Assembly (NCBI RefSeq): GCF_014931605.1
Contig: NZ_CP053382.1
Coordinates: 4,092,001 to 4,156,000 of the forward strand
Length of the DNA stretch: 64,000 bases
Source of the DNA: Halomonas sp. MCCC 1A13316
GTDB lineage: Bacteria; Pseudomonadota; Gammaproteobacteria; Pseudomonadales; Halomonadaceae
Direction of reading: 5' to 3'
Position numbers and translations under genes: made by a program. The notes beneath the pieces are model-generated. The model worked only from the letters and a program-made list of their open reading frames with translations. It was not told the DNA's origin and searched no databases. Shown here one piece after another: positions 23,626-32,774 of this stretch (the first letter of the stretch is position 1; each line of letters opens with the position of its first letter).

Positions 23626-26610
23626 TCACTCTGACCCAGGCTCCAGCAGCCGCTGCCAGGCATCGATCACTGCCCGGCGGTGGGCGTGGAAATCGGCGTC
23701 GCGACCGCGGGCGGGCTGACGGGTGAGCGAGGCGCGATGGGCGGAGCTGCGCAGGGCCAGGTAGGCGTCGCGCAGGCGCTGGCACTCCTCGGCGGGTAGG
23801 CGACCGGTGCTCTCCAGCGTCTCGAGGATGCGCATGTTGTCGCTCCACTGCAGCAGTTCAGGGGTGTCGTGGCCCATGGTGAGCACCGCGAACTGGCACA
23901 GGAACTCGATGTCGATCATGCCGCCGGGATCGTGCTTGAGGTCGAACTCGCCCTCACCGGCCTTGCCACCCAGGTGGTCGCGCATCTTCTGGCGCATCTG
24001 CACCACCTCCTCGCGCAGCGCCCGACAGTCGCGCTCGCGCCCGAGGGTCTCGCGACGCACCGCGTCGAACCCCTCCGCCAGCCGAGGGTGGCCGGCCACT
24101 ACGCGGGCACGCACCAGCGCCTGATGTTCCCAGGTCCAGGCTTCACGGCGCTGATACTCACCGAAGGCCCCGAGCGTGGTGGCCAACAGCCCGGCGTTGC
24201 CCGAGGGGCGCAGGCGCATGTCCACCTCGTAAAGGGTACCGGCCGGGGTCACCGCGGTGAGCAGATGGATAATGCGCTGGCCCAGGCGGGTGAAGAACAC
24301 CGGCGTGTCGATGGGGCGTGCGCCGTCGGTCTCGCCCTGGGAGTCGGCATCGTGGATGAAGACCAGGTCGAGATCCGAGCCGTAGCCCAGCTCGATGCCG
24401 CCCAGCTTGCCGTAGCCGACGATCAGAAATTCGGGCTCGCTCCCGGCCCGGGTGCCATCGCGCCGTAGCGGATAGCCGTGCTTGCGCACCAGGTGGCGCC
24501 AGGCCATGGCCAGCACCTTCTCCAGCAGAACTTCGGCAATGTAGGTGAGGTAGTCGCTGACCTTCATCAAGTGGCGGGTACCGGCGATGTCCGAGGCGGC
24601 GACGCGCAGCACGTGGGCATGCTTGAACACACGCAGTGCCTCGAGCTGGGCTTCCTCGTCATCCTCGGGGATGCGCCCCAGGGCCTGGCGCAGCTCATCG
24701 GCCAGGCGCGCCTTGTCGGCGGGGGTGTAGAGCGTATCCGGGGTTAGTAGCTCGTCGAGCAGAATCGGGTAGCGGGCCAGCTGCTCGGCAATCCACGGAC
24801 TACCGCCGCACAGTCCCATCAGGTGGCTCAGCGCCTCGGGATTCTCGCGCAGCAGTGCCAGGTAGGCGGTGCGCCGCAGCACCGACTCGATCAGCGGCAA
24901 TACCCGTTCGAGCGCCGTGTCGGGGGCGTCGCTGGTGGCCGCGGCATCCAGCAGCAGCGGCATCAGCGCTTCGAGGCGCTCGTAGCCGATGCGTTGCATC
25001 GACTGGACCTGGCGCGACTGGCGCAGGGTCGTGAGGCGTCGCAACGCCAGCTCGGCCTGGTCAAAGCCCGCCTCGGCGAGCAATGCTTGTGCCTCCTCGG
25101 GCTCGAGCTCGCCGCACCACAGCGCGCGCCACTCCTCGAGCGACCGGGCCCCTTCCCCCGGAGCTTCGCTTGACTCCTCGACCTCCTCTTCCGGGTCGGC
25201 GATCACCGCGTCGAAATGGTGGCGCACCCGGCCGCGCACCTCATCGAGTCGCGCCACGACCGCCGGCCAGTCCTCCATGCCCAGTGCCAGGGCGACACGC
25301 TCGCGGTCGAGGTCGTCGTCGGGCAGGCTCTGGGTCTGGCGGTCCTCCAGCGCCTGCAGTACGTGCTCGAGGTCGCGCAGGAAGACGTAGTCGGGCTCGA
25401 GTTCGTCGACGACAGACTGAGGCAACAGGCCAAGCGCGGGCAGTCGTTCGAGCGCGGTGCGCAGCGAGGTGACCTGCAGCTCGGTATCGCGCCCACCGCG
25501 GATGAGCTGGAACGCCTGCACCACGAATTCCACTTCGCGAATACCACCGGGGCCGAGCTTGATGTTGGCCTGCATGCCGCGGCGCTTGACCTCACGATTG
25601 ATCAGCGCCTTCATTTCGCGCAGCGATTCGATGGCGCCGAAGTCGAGGTACTTGCGGTAGACGAAGGGCCGCAGGTTGCCGAGCAGCTCCCTTCCGGCCC
25701 CCAGGTCGCCAGCTACCGGCCGCGCCTTGAGCAAGGCGTAACGCTCCCACTCACGGCCCTGGTCCTGGTAGTAGGCCGCCAGCGAGCTGAAATTGCCGAC
25801 CAGCGGACCGCCTTCGCCCAATGGGCGCAGCCGCATGTCGACGCGAAAGGCGAAGCCGTCGGCGGTCACCGCATCCAGCGCAGCGATCAACCGCTGCCCC
25901 AGCTTGGTGAAGTACTCCTGATGCTCGAGCGACTTGCGACCGCCTTCGGTCTCGCCCATCTCGGGATAGGCGAAGATCAGGTCGATATCCGAGGAGAGGT
26001 TGAGCTCGCCGGCACCGAGCTTGCCCATGCCCAGCACCACCAGGCGCTGCTCGCTGCCGTCGGCACGCGGCGCCGGGCGCCCCCAGCGCGGCTCGAGATG
26101 CGTCTCGAGCCAGCCCAGCGCCCCTTCGAGACACACCTCGGCAAGCCGCGACACCGAGGCGGACGTCGCCCACATGTCGATACCCGCCGGCCGCGTCAGG
26201 TCGCGCCAGACGATGCCCAGCATGCGCGCCCGGCGGAAGCGGCGCAGCGCTGCGTGCAGGGCCGCCTCGTCGTCGGCGCCCTCCAGCCGCTCGGCCAGCC
26301 AGGCTGCGAGCGTCTCGACACCAGGCGCTTCATCCAGCTCGCCACTGGCATCAAGGTGCTGCAGCCAGTCGGGGTAGCGAACCAGGATATCGGCCGCGAA
26401 GTCGGAGATGGCGATGACGCGTGCCAGCTGGCGTCGGCGCTCGGGGTCGAGGCCCAGCCAGTTCTCCGAGGGAAGTTCCTGGCCGGTCATCTCGGCAACA
26501 CTGTCACCCTGCGCCAGGCTTTCGCCGAGACGCTGCCAGGCCTTCTTCAGTGCAGGCACGAGTGCAGAGGGAAGAGTGTTGGCAGGCAGGAAGTCGTCGG
26601 GTATGGGCAT
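23626..26610 (-). CDS. glnE: Bifunctional glutamine synthetase adenylyltransferase/deadenylyltransferase
   Basis: A 994-residue protein with two nucleotidyltransferase halves: the N-terminal half has LSSDIDLIFAYPEMG and the C-terminal half GSDLDLVFIHDAD, each joined to helical PII-uridylyl-transferase-type domains. It adds and removes AMP on glutamine synthetase according to nitrogen status. Size matches pseudomonad GlnE. The ATG at 26610 gives the usual MPIPDDF-type start; the open frame continues 21 codons upstream without family match. It appears monocistronic. Confidence 0.96.
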   Translation of the reverse strand: MPIPDDFLPANTLPSALVPALKKAWQRLGESLAQGDSVAEMTGQELPSENWLGLDPERRRQLARVIAISDFAADILVRYPDWLQHLDASGELDEAPGVETLAAWLAERLEGADDEAALHAALRRFRRARMLGIVWRDLTRPAGIDMWATSASVSRLAEVCLEGALGWLETHLEPRWGRPAPRADGSEQRLVVLGMGKLGAGELNLSSDIDLIFAYPEMGETEGGRKSLEHQEYFTKLGQRLIAALDAVTADGFAFRVDMRLRPLGEGGPLVGNFSSLAAYYQDQGREWERYALLKARPVAGDLGAGRELLGNLRPFVYRKYLDFGAIESLREMKALINREVKRRGMQANIKLGPGGIREVEFVVQAFQLIRGGRDTELQVTSLRTALERLPALGLLPQSVVDELEPDYVFLRDLEHVLQALEDRQTQSLPDDDLDRERVALALGMEDWPAVVARLDEVRGRVRHHFDAVIADPEEEVEESSEAPGEGARSLEEWRALWCGELEPEEAQALLAEAGFDQAELALRRLTTLRQSRQVQSMQRIGYERLEALMPLLLDAAATSDAPDTALERVLPLIESVLRRTAYLALLRENPEALSHLMGLCGGSPWIAEQLARYPILLDELLTPDTLYTPADKARLADELRQALGRIPEDDEEAQLEALRVFKHAHVLRVAASDIAGTRHLMKVSDYLTYIAEVLLEKVLAMAWRHLVRKHGYPLRRDGTRAGSEPEFLIVGYGKLGGIELGYGSDLDLVFIHDADSQGETDGARPIDTPVFFTRLGQRIIHLLTAVTPAGTLYEVDMRLRPSGNAGLLATTLGAFGEYQRREAWTWEHQALVRARVVAGHPRLAEGFDAVRRETLGRERDCRALREEVVQMRQKMRDHLGGKAGEGEFDLKHDPGGMIDIEFLCQFAVLTMGHDTPELLQWSDNMRILETLESTGRLPAEECQRLRDAYLALRSSAHRASLTRQPARGRDADFHAHRRAVIDAWQRLLEPGSE

Positions 26611-26697
26611 GGCAACAGGCCTTGTCGCAGCTGGGTTACCCTCAGCATATCGAAGGCGTTGACGCTGCGGCACCCCTGAAGCATCGCGTGACAGAAT

Positions 26698-27069
26698 TCA
26701 GCCGAAGAATTTCTGCCAGACGAGCAGTCCCCAGGTGAGGCCGGCGGCCAGCAGCGCGATCATTACCGCCGCCGATCCGATGTCCTTGGCGCGCCCCGAT
26801 AGCTCGTGATGTTCGGTGCCGATACGATCCACCACGCTCTCGATGGCGCTGTTGATCAGCTCCACGGTGAGTACCAGCAGGCAGCTGCCCACCAGCAGGA
26901 TCCACTCCACCGGACCCGAGCCGATCCACCAGGCCAGCGGCAGCATGATCACGCACATGGCCAGCTCCTGCCGGAACGCCGTCTCGTGGCGAAAGGCGAA
27001 CTTGAGCCCCTTGAGCGAATAGCCCGTGGCATCGAAGAGGTGCCGCCATCCGGTACGCGCTGGTTTCAT
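26698..27069 (-). CDS. dgkA: Diacylglycerol kinase
   Basis: A 123-residue trimeric inner-membrane enzyme with three membrane segments. It contains the active-site stretch ELINSAIESVVDR and AKDIGSAAV, as in E. coli DgkA. It phosphorylates diacylglycerol from membrane-derived oligosaccharide and lipid turnover to phosphatidic acid. It lies between glnE and dacB on the same strand, 30 bp after dacB. Confidence 0.95.
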   Translation of the reverse strand: MKPARTGWRHLFDATGYSLKGLKFAFRHETAFRQELAMCVIMLPLAWWIGSGPVEWILLVGSCLLVLTVELINSAIESVVDRIGTEHHELSGRAKDIGSAAVMIALLAAGLTWGLLVWQKFFG

Positions 27070-27099
27070 CGTCTCGCTATCCTTAACTGCGGGTAGACC

Positions 27100-28578
27100 T
27101 CAATGCGCCTCGATCATGCGCTCCAGGTCCCGGGACAGGGGGTCCAGCACCTGGGCCCAGTTGAGCCAAGGCGTGGATGCGGTGCCGTTGACCAATGCCG
27201 TGAACACGCCCCAACGCCCCGAACGGGTGCGAAAGTAGCCGCTGGCGGCACGCACCGCATGGGGCTGGTTGAGGGTGCCGGTCTTGAGCATGATGTGGTT
27301 CTGAACCAGCGGCGAGCCACGGCGAATGAAGCGCGACACGCCATTGACCGGCGACTGAAAGCTGGCCACGAAACTGGGGAACAGCGACGTGCGATGGAAC
27401 ATGCTTTCCAGCAGCGCGTTGGCACCCTGTGCCGAGGTGCGATTCTCGGTGGTCAGACCGCTGCCGCTGAGCATGATCACCGGGCCATGGTCCGGCAATC
27501 CAGCCACGTAGTCCTGGATCGCCTCCCCCGCCTGGAGCAGGGTCGCCCGGGGCCTATCGACCAGATTGAGCGCCAGCACGTCGGCCATGAAGTTGTTGGA
27601 GTAGTTCATGACGTGCAGCAACAGTTCCTGCAGCGTTCTGCCCACCACTTCTGCCAGGGTGTGGGCGGAAGCGGGAGGTGGCTCGACGCTGGTGACGAAA
27701 CCATTGCCGATGACGATTCCCGCCTGCTCGAGCATGGCCGAAAGGGTACGCGCCGTTTGGCGCGCGGGGTCGCCACTGGCGCGGTAGACATTGCGCGGAG
27801 CGGCATCGAGCGCGATATGGCCTCGCAGCAGCATGACATCCCCGTCTTCACGGGTGACGCGCTCGGCGCTGAACTCGGTGACGCTGTCGGGCGGGCCGGT
27901 CTCGAGCTGATTGTCGATACCCACTATCAGGGTCTGGCTGTCGCAGCTGAAGACCCGCGCGGGCTCGCCCGCCGCGGTGCCCGGCGCCACGTTGACACAC
28001 CAGTTGCCATGGTTGACCCCCGCCGAGGAGAGCAGTGCACTGTAGCTGTTGGCGGCGCGCGACTGTGCCTGACAACGATCAGTGGTGATGCACTCCACCG
28101 GGCCGAAGCGCCATTGGCTGACCACCAGGCGGCCCTCGATCTCGCGCACACCGGTTTGATAAAGCCGCTGGGTCAATCGCCACAGGTCCTCGCTGGCAAG
28201 CGCAGGGTCGCCGCCGCCATCGAGGATCAGGTCACCGCGCAATACGCCTTCGGCATCGAGCTCGGCGGCACTGACCAATTGCGTGGTGAAGCGATGCTGC
28301 GGGCCCCAGCGGTCGAGCGCCGCCGCCGCCAGGTAGGCCTTGGACACCGAGGCCGGTGACAGCTGACGTTCCTGTTCGATAGCACCCAACACCTCGCCGG
28401 AACGTCCACCGTCACCCAGCAGCCTGGCCTCGGCGCTGATCAGAAATCCCTTGTCGAGCATTTTCCCCAGCTCCACGAAACCTGCCCCGGAAGCGGTCAG
28501 TGGAAGCAATAGCCCACACAGCAGGGCCAGACAACGCAGCCTTACAGCGGCACGAAACATCATGACAATACGATCCAT
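27100..28578 (-). CDS. dacB: D-alanyl-D-alanine carboxypeptidase/endopeptidase (PBP4 type)
   Basis: A 492-residue class C penicillin-binding protein. A signal peptide ends near TASGAG. Catalytic motifs are SVSK (Ser77, Lys80), YSNN for SxN and KTGTL near the C-terminus; the large insert between the first two motifs is typical of PBP4. It trims and cleaves peptidoglycan peptides in the periplasm. A second possible start is at 28563. Confidence 0.9.
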   Translation of the reverse strand: MDRIVMMFRAAVRLRCLALLCGLLLPLTASGAGFVELGKMLDKGFLISAEARLLGDGGRSGEVLGAIEQERQLSPASVSKAYLAAAALDRWGPQHRFTTQLVSAAELDAEGVLRGDLILDGGGDPALASEDLWRLTQRLYQTGVREIEGRLVVSQWRFGPVECITTDRCQAQSRAANSYSALLSSAGVNHGNWCVNVAPGTAAGEPARVFSCDSQTLIVGIDNQLETGPPDSVTEFSAERVTREDGDVMLLRGHIALDAAPRNVYRASGDPARQTARTLSAMLEQAGIVIGNGFVTSVEPPPASAHTLAEVVGRTLQELLLHVMNYSNNFMADVLALNLVDRPRATLLQAGEAIQDYVAGLPDHGPVIMLSGSGLTTENRTSAQGANALLESMFHRTSLFPSFVASFQSPVNGVSRFIRRGSPLVQNHIMLKTGTLNQPHAVRAASGYFRTRSGRWGVFTALVNGTASTPWLNWAQVLDPLSRDLERMIEAH

Positions 28579-28599
28579 CCAGAACTCAACAAAGCCGAA

Positions 28600-28932
28600 T
28601 CAATGGGCAGCAATACGTGAAAAGAGCTGGATCACCACCACGCCGGCGATGATCAGGCCGATACCCAGCACCGCTGGCAGGTCGGGCCGTTGGCCGTACA
28701 CCACGACCCCGACCAGGGCCACCAGCACGATACCCAGGCCGGCCCAGATTGCATAGGCGATGCCGACCGGGATGGTACGCAGCACAAGCGACAGCATGAA
28801 GAAGGCGATCGTATAGCCGACCACTACCACCAGACTGGGGGCCAGGCGAGTGAAGCCATCGGTGGCCTTGAGCGCACTCGTGGCGACGACTTCCGCCACG
28901 ATCGCCAGCGCCAGGTAAACGAACGCCATCAA
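28600..28932 (-). CDS. Small multidrug resistance (EmrE-like) transporter
   Basis: A 110-residue protein with four membrane helices. Glu14 (AEVVATSALK) is the proton/substrate-binding residue of the family, and the WAGLG and GIxLIxxGVV patterns are present. It exports quaternary ammonium and other cations in exchange for protons; some relatives carry guanidinium or betaine-like solutes. It overlaps the end of the methyltransferase gene by 4 bp, so the two are probably cotranscribed. Confidence 0.9.
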   Translation of the reverse strand: MMAFVYLALAIVAEVVATSALKATDGFTRLAPSLVVVVGYTIAFFMLSLVLRTIPVGIAYAIWAGLGIVLVALVGVVVYGQRPDLPAVLGIGLIIAGVVVIQLFSRIAAH

Positions 28933-29636
28933 ACGACCTCCTCTGGCCCATCGGGGACAAGCTGCGGTGCGTGGGGCAAGTCTGCCACCAGGCGCCAGAG
29001 AGACTGGCCGCTCAAATGGTACTTGCGTTCAAAGGGCGTCAGGTAGCGCTCGCCGGGAACGAAGGGCTCCACGGCAGCGGCCACGGTGGTGACCTGCTTC
29101 AGCGCCTGGGCGAACTCCTCCACGTAGAGTTGCCAGTTGGAGCGCAGCTCCAGCCGACCGCCAAGCGCTAGAATCACCGGCAGCACCGGGTGACCGTGCC
29201 AGCGCTGCTTGAGATGCGCCGATTTGGGGTAGGGGTTGGGATAGAGCAGGTAGTGCCGCGCCGGCTGCCAACCGGCGGCCAGCGCCAGGCGCCAGAAGTC
29301 CACCAGGTCGGCACGCACCAGCAGGGCGTTGCCCCCCACCTCGCCATGCTCTCGCGAGAGCCGGTCGGCACTGCGATCCACGCCGATGACCAGATGATCG
29401 TCGAAGCATTCGGCCAGTTGCCGCGTCGACAGCCCTACGCCGCAGCCGGCATCGAGGATCAGCGGGCGTCGCCCGCCGTCGCGCTCGTACCAGGCGCGGG
29501 CGCGCTCGAACGCCTCACAGGTGTGCTCGGCCACGGGCTTTCGCAGGGGGTGGACCAGGGCGCGCTCGACTCTACGCGCAACGTCCTTGTGCGGGCCGAG
29601 CTGGTTGGTCGCGATGGCACGGGAGGTGGCATGCAT
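28929..29636 (-). CDS. TrmB-like SAM-dependent methyltransferase
   Basis: A 235-residue class I methyltransferase: SAM-binding ILDAGCGVGLSTRQLAE (about 59-75) and the TrmB-type block YPNPYPKSAHLKQRWHGHP. The Asn in place of Asp in the usual FPDPWPK motif and the RWHGHP tail mark it as a divergent relative of tRNA(m7G46) methyltransferase rather than the standard TrmB. Its substrate is probably a tRNA or similar RNA, but this is not certain. It overlaps the SMR gene by 4 bp. A terminator-like hairpin lies in its leader region. Confidence 0.75.
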   Translation of the reverse strand: MHATSRAIATNQLGPHKDVARRVERALVHPLRKPVAEHTCEAFERARAWYERDGGRRPLILDAGCGVGLSTRQLAECFDDHLVIGVDRSADRLSREHGEVGGNALLVRADLVDFWRLALAAGWQPARHYLLYPNPYPKSAHLKQRWHGHPVLPVILALGGRLELRSNWQLYVEEFAQALKQVTTVAAAVEPFVPGERYLTPFERKYHLSGQSLWRLVADLPHAPQLVPDGPEEVV

Positions 29637-29702
29637 GGCGGAAGCGGTTCGGTAGCTGACGAACTGGCCATTCTAGCAGCCATGGCGCAGCAGGCGAGGG
29701 GC

Positions 29703-29734
29703 AAAAAAAAGGCGCACCCAAGATCGGGAGCGCC
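29703..29734 (-). terminator. Terminator upstream of the TrmB-like gene (attenuator or short-RNA end)
   Basis: Arms GGCGC...GCGCC with an inner CCC/GGG pairing (29711-29734), followed on the minus strand by eight T residues (29703-29710). It precedes the TrmB-like start by about 65 bp, with no annotated gene upstream of it on this strand, so it would end a very short transcript. Confidence 0.65.
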
Positions 29735-29769
29735 CACATACCCACTCGTATGACTCAAACAGCATTGCC

Positions 29770-29798
29770 AGCATAGCGCTTCTCGCATCTCAGTTCAA
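29770..29798 (-). promoter_or_regulatory. Sigma70-type promoter reading toward the TrmB-like gene
   Basis: On the minus strand TTGAAC (29793-29798), a 17-bp spacer and TATGCT (29770-29775). Transcription would start near 29763 and meet the hairpin at 29734 after about 30 nt. Confidence 0.55.
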
Positions 29799-29809
29799 AC
29801 GTTTGTTTC
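29796..29809. promoter_or_regulatory. PsrA-like operator upstream of fabY
   Basis: CAAAC-GTTT-GTTTC, matching the published form C/GAAAC-N2-4-GTTTG/C for PsrA, a TetR-family fatty-acid sensor. It overlaps the -35 of the minus-strand promoter and lies about 35 bp upstream of the predicted fabY -35. Similarity is by eye only. Confidence 0.4.
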
Positions 29810-29842
29810 ATGTTTACCGACCAGAACTTGCGCTGCACGCCC

Positions 29843-29872
29843 ATGACGGCGTCCCGAGGCGGGTGCTATGAT
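29843..29872 (+). promoter_or_regulatory. Predicted fabY promoter
   Basis: ATGACG (29843-29848), an 18-bp spacer and TATGAT (29867-29872) with an extended -10 TGC. It leaves a leader of about 50 nt before the TTG start. Confidence 0.5.
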
Positions 29873-29929
29873 CGTCTCCCTTATATTTACCTTACCGACT
29901 CGCACGAACAGCATAACGAGGAAAGCGGC

Positions 29930-31834
29930 TTGTCACACTTACCTGTGATCGTCGGCATGGGCGGCGTCAACGCTGCCGGTCGTACCTCAGGCCATCAAGC
30001 ATTTCGTCGCACCGTGATCGACGCCCTTCCCGAAGCCGAGCAACAAGCCTTGCTGCTCGGCCTGGCCGCTCTGATGGGACTGGGCAGTTGCCGGGAAGGC
30101 GCCTGGTACGACGCCGCCGGAAATCCCATCGCCGCCAGCCGGCTGGCCGAGAACTGCCGCGCGCAGGTGCTCGACCACACCTTGATCCGGCGCATAGAGG
30201 ATCCCCGCTTCAATGACGACGGGCTCCCCGCCAATCGGCGCGCCGGCCTAGGCCTGGGGTCGGAACTGACCTTCAGCATTCGCCGCCGCCAACTGCCCGA
30301 GCGGCTGCCGCCGACCTGGCAGGTGCGTGAGCTGGACCGCCACACCCTGGAGGTCACGGTACCCCAGGGTGAGCTCGAGGTGCTGCTGCCGGAGACCCGC
30401 CCGGCCCAGGTGCGAGCCGCGGGTCAATTGCCCAGCGGTTTCGATCCCAGCCGCTACTACCGCAGCGTGCATCACCCACGCGGCCTGTCGATGTCGATTT
30501 TCGCGGCCAGCGACTGCCTGGCCAGCTGCGGCCTGGAGTGGGAGACACTTCGCGACCGCCTCGACCCCGACGACATTGCGGTGTATGCCGGCAACTCCAT
30601 CGGCCAACTCGATGACGAGGGCTGGGGCGGGCTGCTCAAGAGCTTTGTCTCGGGCAACCGCGCCACTTCCAAACAGATGCCGCTGGGCTACGGGCAGATG
30701 CCCGCCGACTTCCTCAATGCCTACGTACTCGGCAGCGTCGGCGGTACCGGCGCCGTGCTCGGCGCCTGCGCCAGCTTTCTCTACAATCTGCGGCTGGGCG
30801 TCGAGGACATCCGCAGCGGCCAGCGCCGTGCGGTGATGGTTGGCACTTCCGATGCCCCGGTCACCCCCGAGATCATCGAGGGCTTCCGCGCCATGGGCGC
30901 GCTGGCCGACGACGACAGCCTCAAGGCGCTGGACGCCCTGGAGCTGCTCACCGATGCCGACTACCAGCGCGCCTGCCGCCCCTTCGCACGCAACTGCGGC
31001 TTCACCATCGCCGAGGCCAGCCAGTTCGTGCTGCTGCTCGACGACGAGCTGGCGCTGGAGCTCGGCGCCGAGATCCTCGGCAGCGTGCCGGGCGTGTTCG
31101 TCAACGCCGACGGCTGGAAGCGCTCCATCTCCGCGCCCGGTATCGGCAACTACATCACCCTGGGCAAGGCGGCCTCGTTGGTACGCGACATGCTGGGCGA
31201 AGAGGCGCTGCGCGAGCGTACCTTCCTGCATGCCCACGGCACCAGCACGCCAAAGAACCGCGTAACGGAATCCCACGTCTTCGACCTGGTCGCCAGGGCC
31301 AACGACATCGAGCACTGGCCGGTCGTGGCGGTGAAAGCCTTCGTCGGCCACTCCCAGGGCAGCGCCGCCGGTGACCAGCTGACCAGTGCCCTGGGCAGCT
31401 TTGCCCATGGCATTCTGCCGGGCATCCCCACTCTCGACGCAGTGGCCGCCGATGTTCATGCCGAGCGACTGCGCTTCTCATGCACGCCGGTGCCCTTCGC
31501 AGCCGATGCCGCCTTCATCAATGCCAAGGGCTTCGGCGGCAACAATGCCACGGGCGTGGTGCTCTCGCCCGCCGTGACCGAGCGCCTGCTGGTGAAACGC
31601 CATGGCGAAGCCGCCGTCGCGGCCTGGCGTGAGCGACGCGAGGTAACCCGCCAAGTCAGCCAGGCCTACCTGGCCCAGGCCGATGGCGGCCACTATCAGG
31701 CGCGCTACCGCTTCGGCGAAGGCGTGCTGGAAGGGCCGGAACTCGACGTCAGTGCCACCAGCATCACCATTCCCGGCTATTCACGCCCGGTATCGCTGGC
31801 GGTGAACAATCCCTATGGCAAGCTGGACGACTGA
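29930..31834 (+). CDS. fabY: Beta-ketoacyl-ACP synthase FabY (initiating)
   Basis: A 634-residue ketoacyl synthase, the length of the Pseudomonas FabY class and longer than FabB/FabF. Catalytic Cys is in GACASFLYNL; the two His residues are in HAHGTSTPKN and FVGHSQGSAAGD. FabY condenses acetyl-CoA with malonyl-ACP to start fatty acid synthesis, replacing FabH. The TTG at 29930 is chosen because an AGGAAAG site lies just upstream and it gives the expected length; an in-frame ATG at 29810 would start before the predicted promoter. Confidence 0.85.
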   Translation: MSHLPVIVGMGGVNAAGRTSGHQAFRRTVIDALPEAEQQALLLGLAALMGLGSCREGAWYDAAGNPIAASRLAENCRAQVLDHTLIRRIEDPRFNDDGLPANRRAGLGLGSELTFSIRRRQLPERLPPTWQVRELDRHTLEVTVPQGELEVLLPETRPAQVRAAGQLPSGFDPSRYYRSVHHPRGLSMSIFAASDCLASCGLEWETLRDRLDPDDIAVYAGNSIGQLDDEGWGGLLKSFVSGNRATSKQMPLGYGQMPADFLNAYVLGSVGGTGAVLGACASFLYNLRLGVEDIRSGQRRAVMVGTSDAPVTPEIIEGFRAMGALADDDSLKALDALELLTDADYQRACRPFARNCGFTIAEASQFVLLLDDELALELGAEILGSVPGVFVNADGWKRSISAPGIGNYITLGKAASLVRDMLGEEALRERTFLHAHGTSTPKNRVTESHVFDLVARANDIEHWPVVAVKAFVGHSQGSAAGDQLTSALGSFAHGILPGIPTLDAVAADVHAERLRFSCTPVPFAADAAFINAKGFGGNNATGVVLSPAVTERLLVKRHGEAAVAAWRERREVTRQVSQAYLAQADGGHYQARYRFGEGVLEGPELDVSATSITIPGYSRPVSLAVNNPYGKLDD

Positions 31835-31880
31835 CCCGACCGGGCGGCATTGTCGGCTCGGTCGCGGACGATTACCCTAG

Positions 31881-32393
<513 letters not shown>

Positions 32394-32466
32394 CCGTATT
32401 ACTCGGTAATTGCCGAGCCGCCTTATCCAGGGTACGGCCGGACGCGGCCTCCCGATCGCGAGGTAA

Positions 32467-32718
<252 letters not shown>

Positions 32719-32733
32719 GCGACCGAGCGTAAT

Positions 32734-32762
32734 GGCCGGGTCTGATAGGCTGCCACCCGGCC
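32734..32762. terminator. Hairpin between convergent ferredoxin and cydC genes
   Basis: Arms GGCCGGGT (32734-32741) and ACCCGGCC (32755-32762) with a 13-nt loop; a pyrimidine-rich stretch follows on the plus strand. Probably a terminator for one or both genes. Confidence 0.45.
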
Positions 32763-32774
32763 TGCCTGCTCTCT

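Noticed and set aside
25216..26679. A 487-codon plus-strand frame opposite glnE
   Set aside because: It mirrors glnE codons, has no start site or domain, and glnE is a clear full-length gene.
30248..31459. A 403-codon minus-strand frame opposite fabY
   Set aside because: Antisense of a catalytic gene with all motifs; the product is low-complexity and unlike any family.
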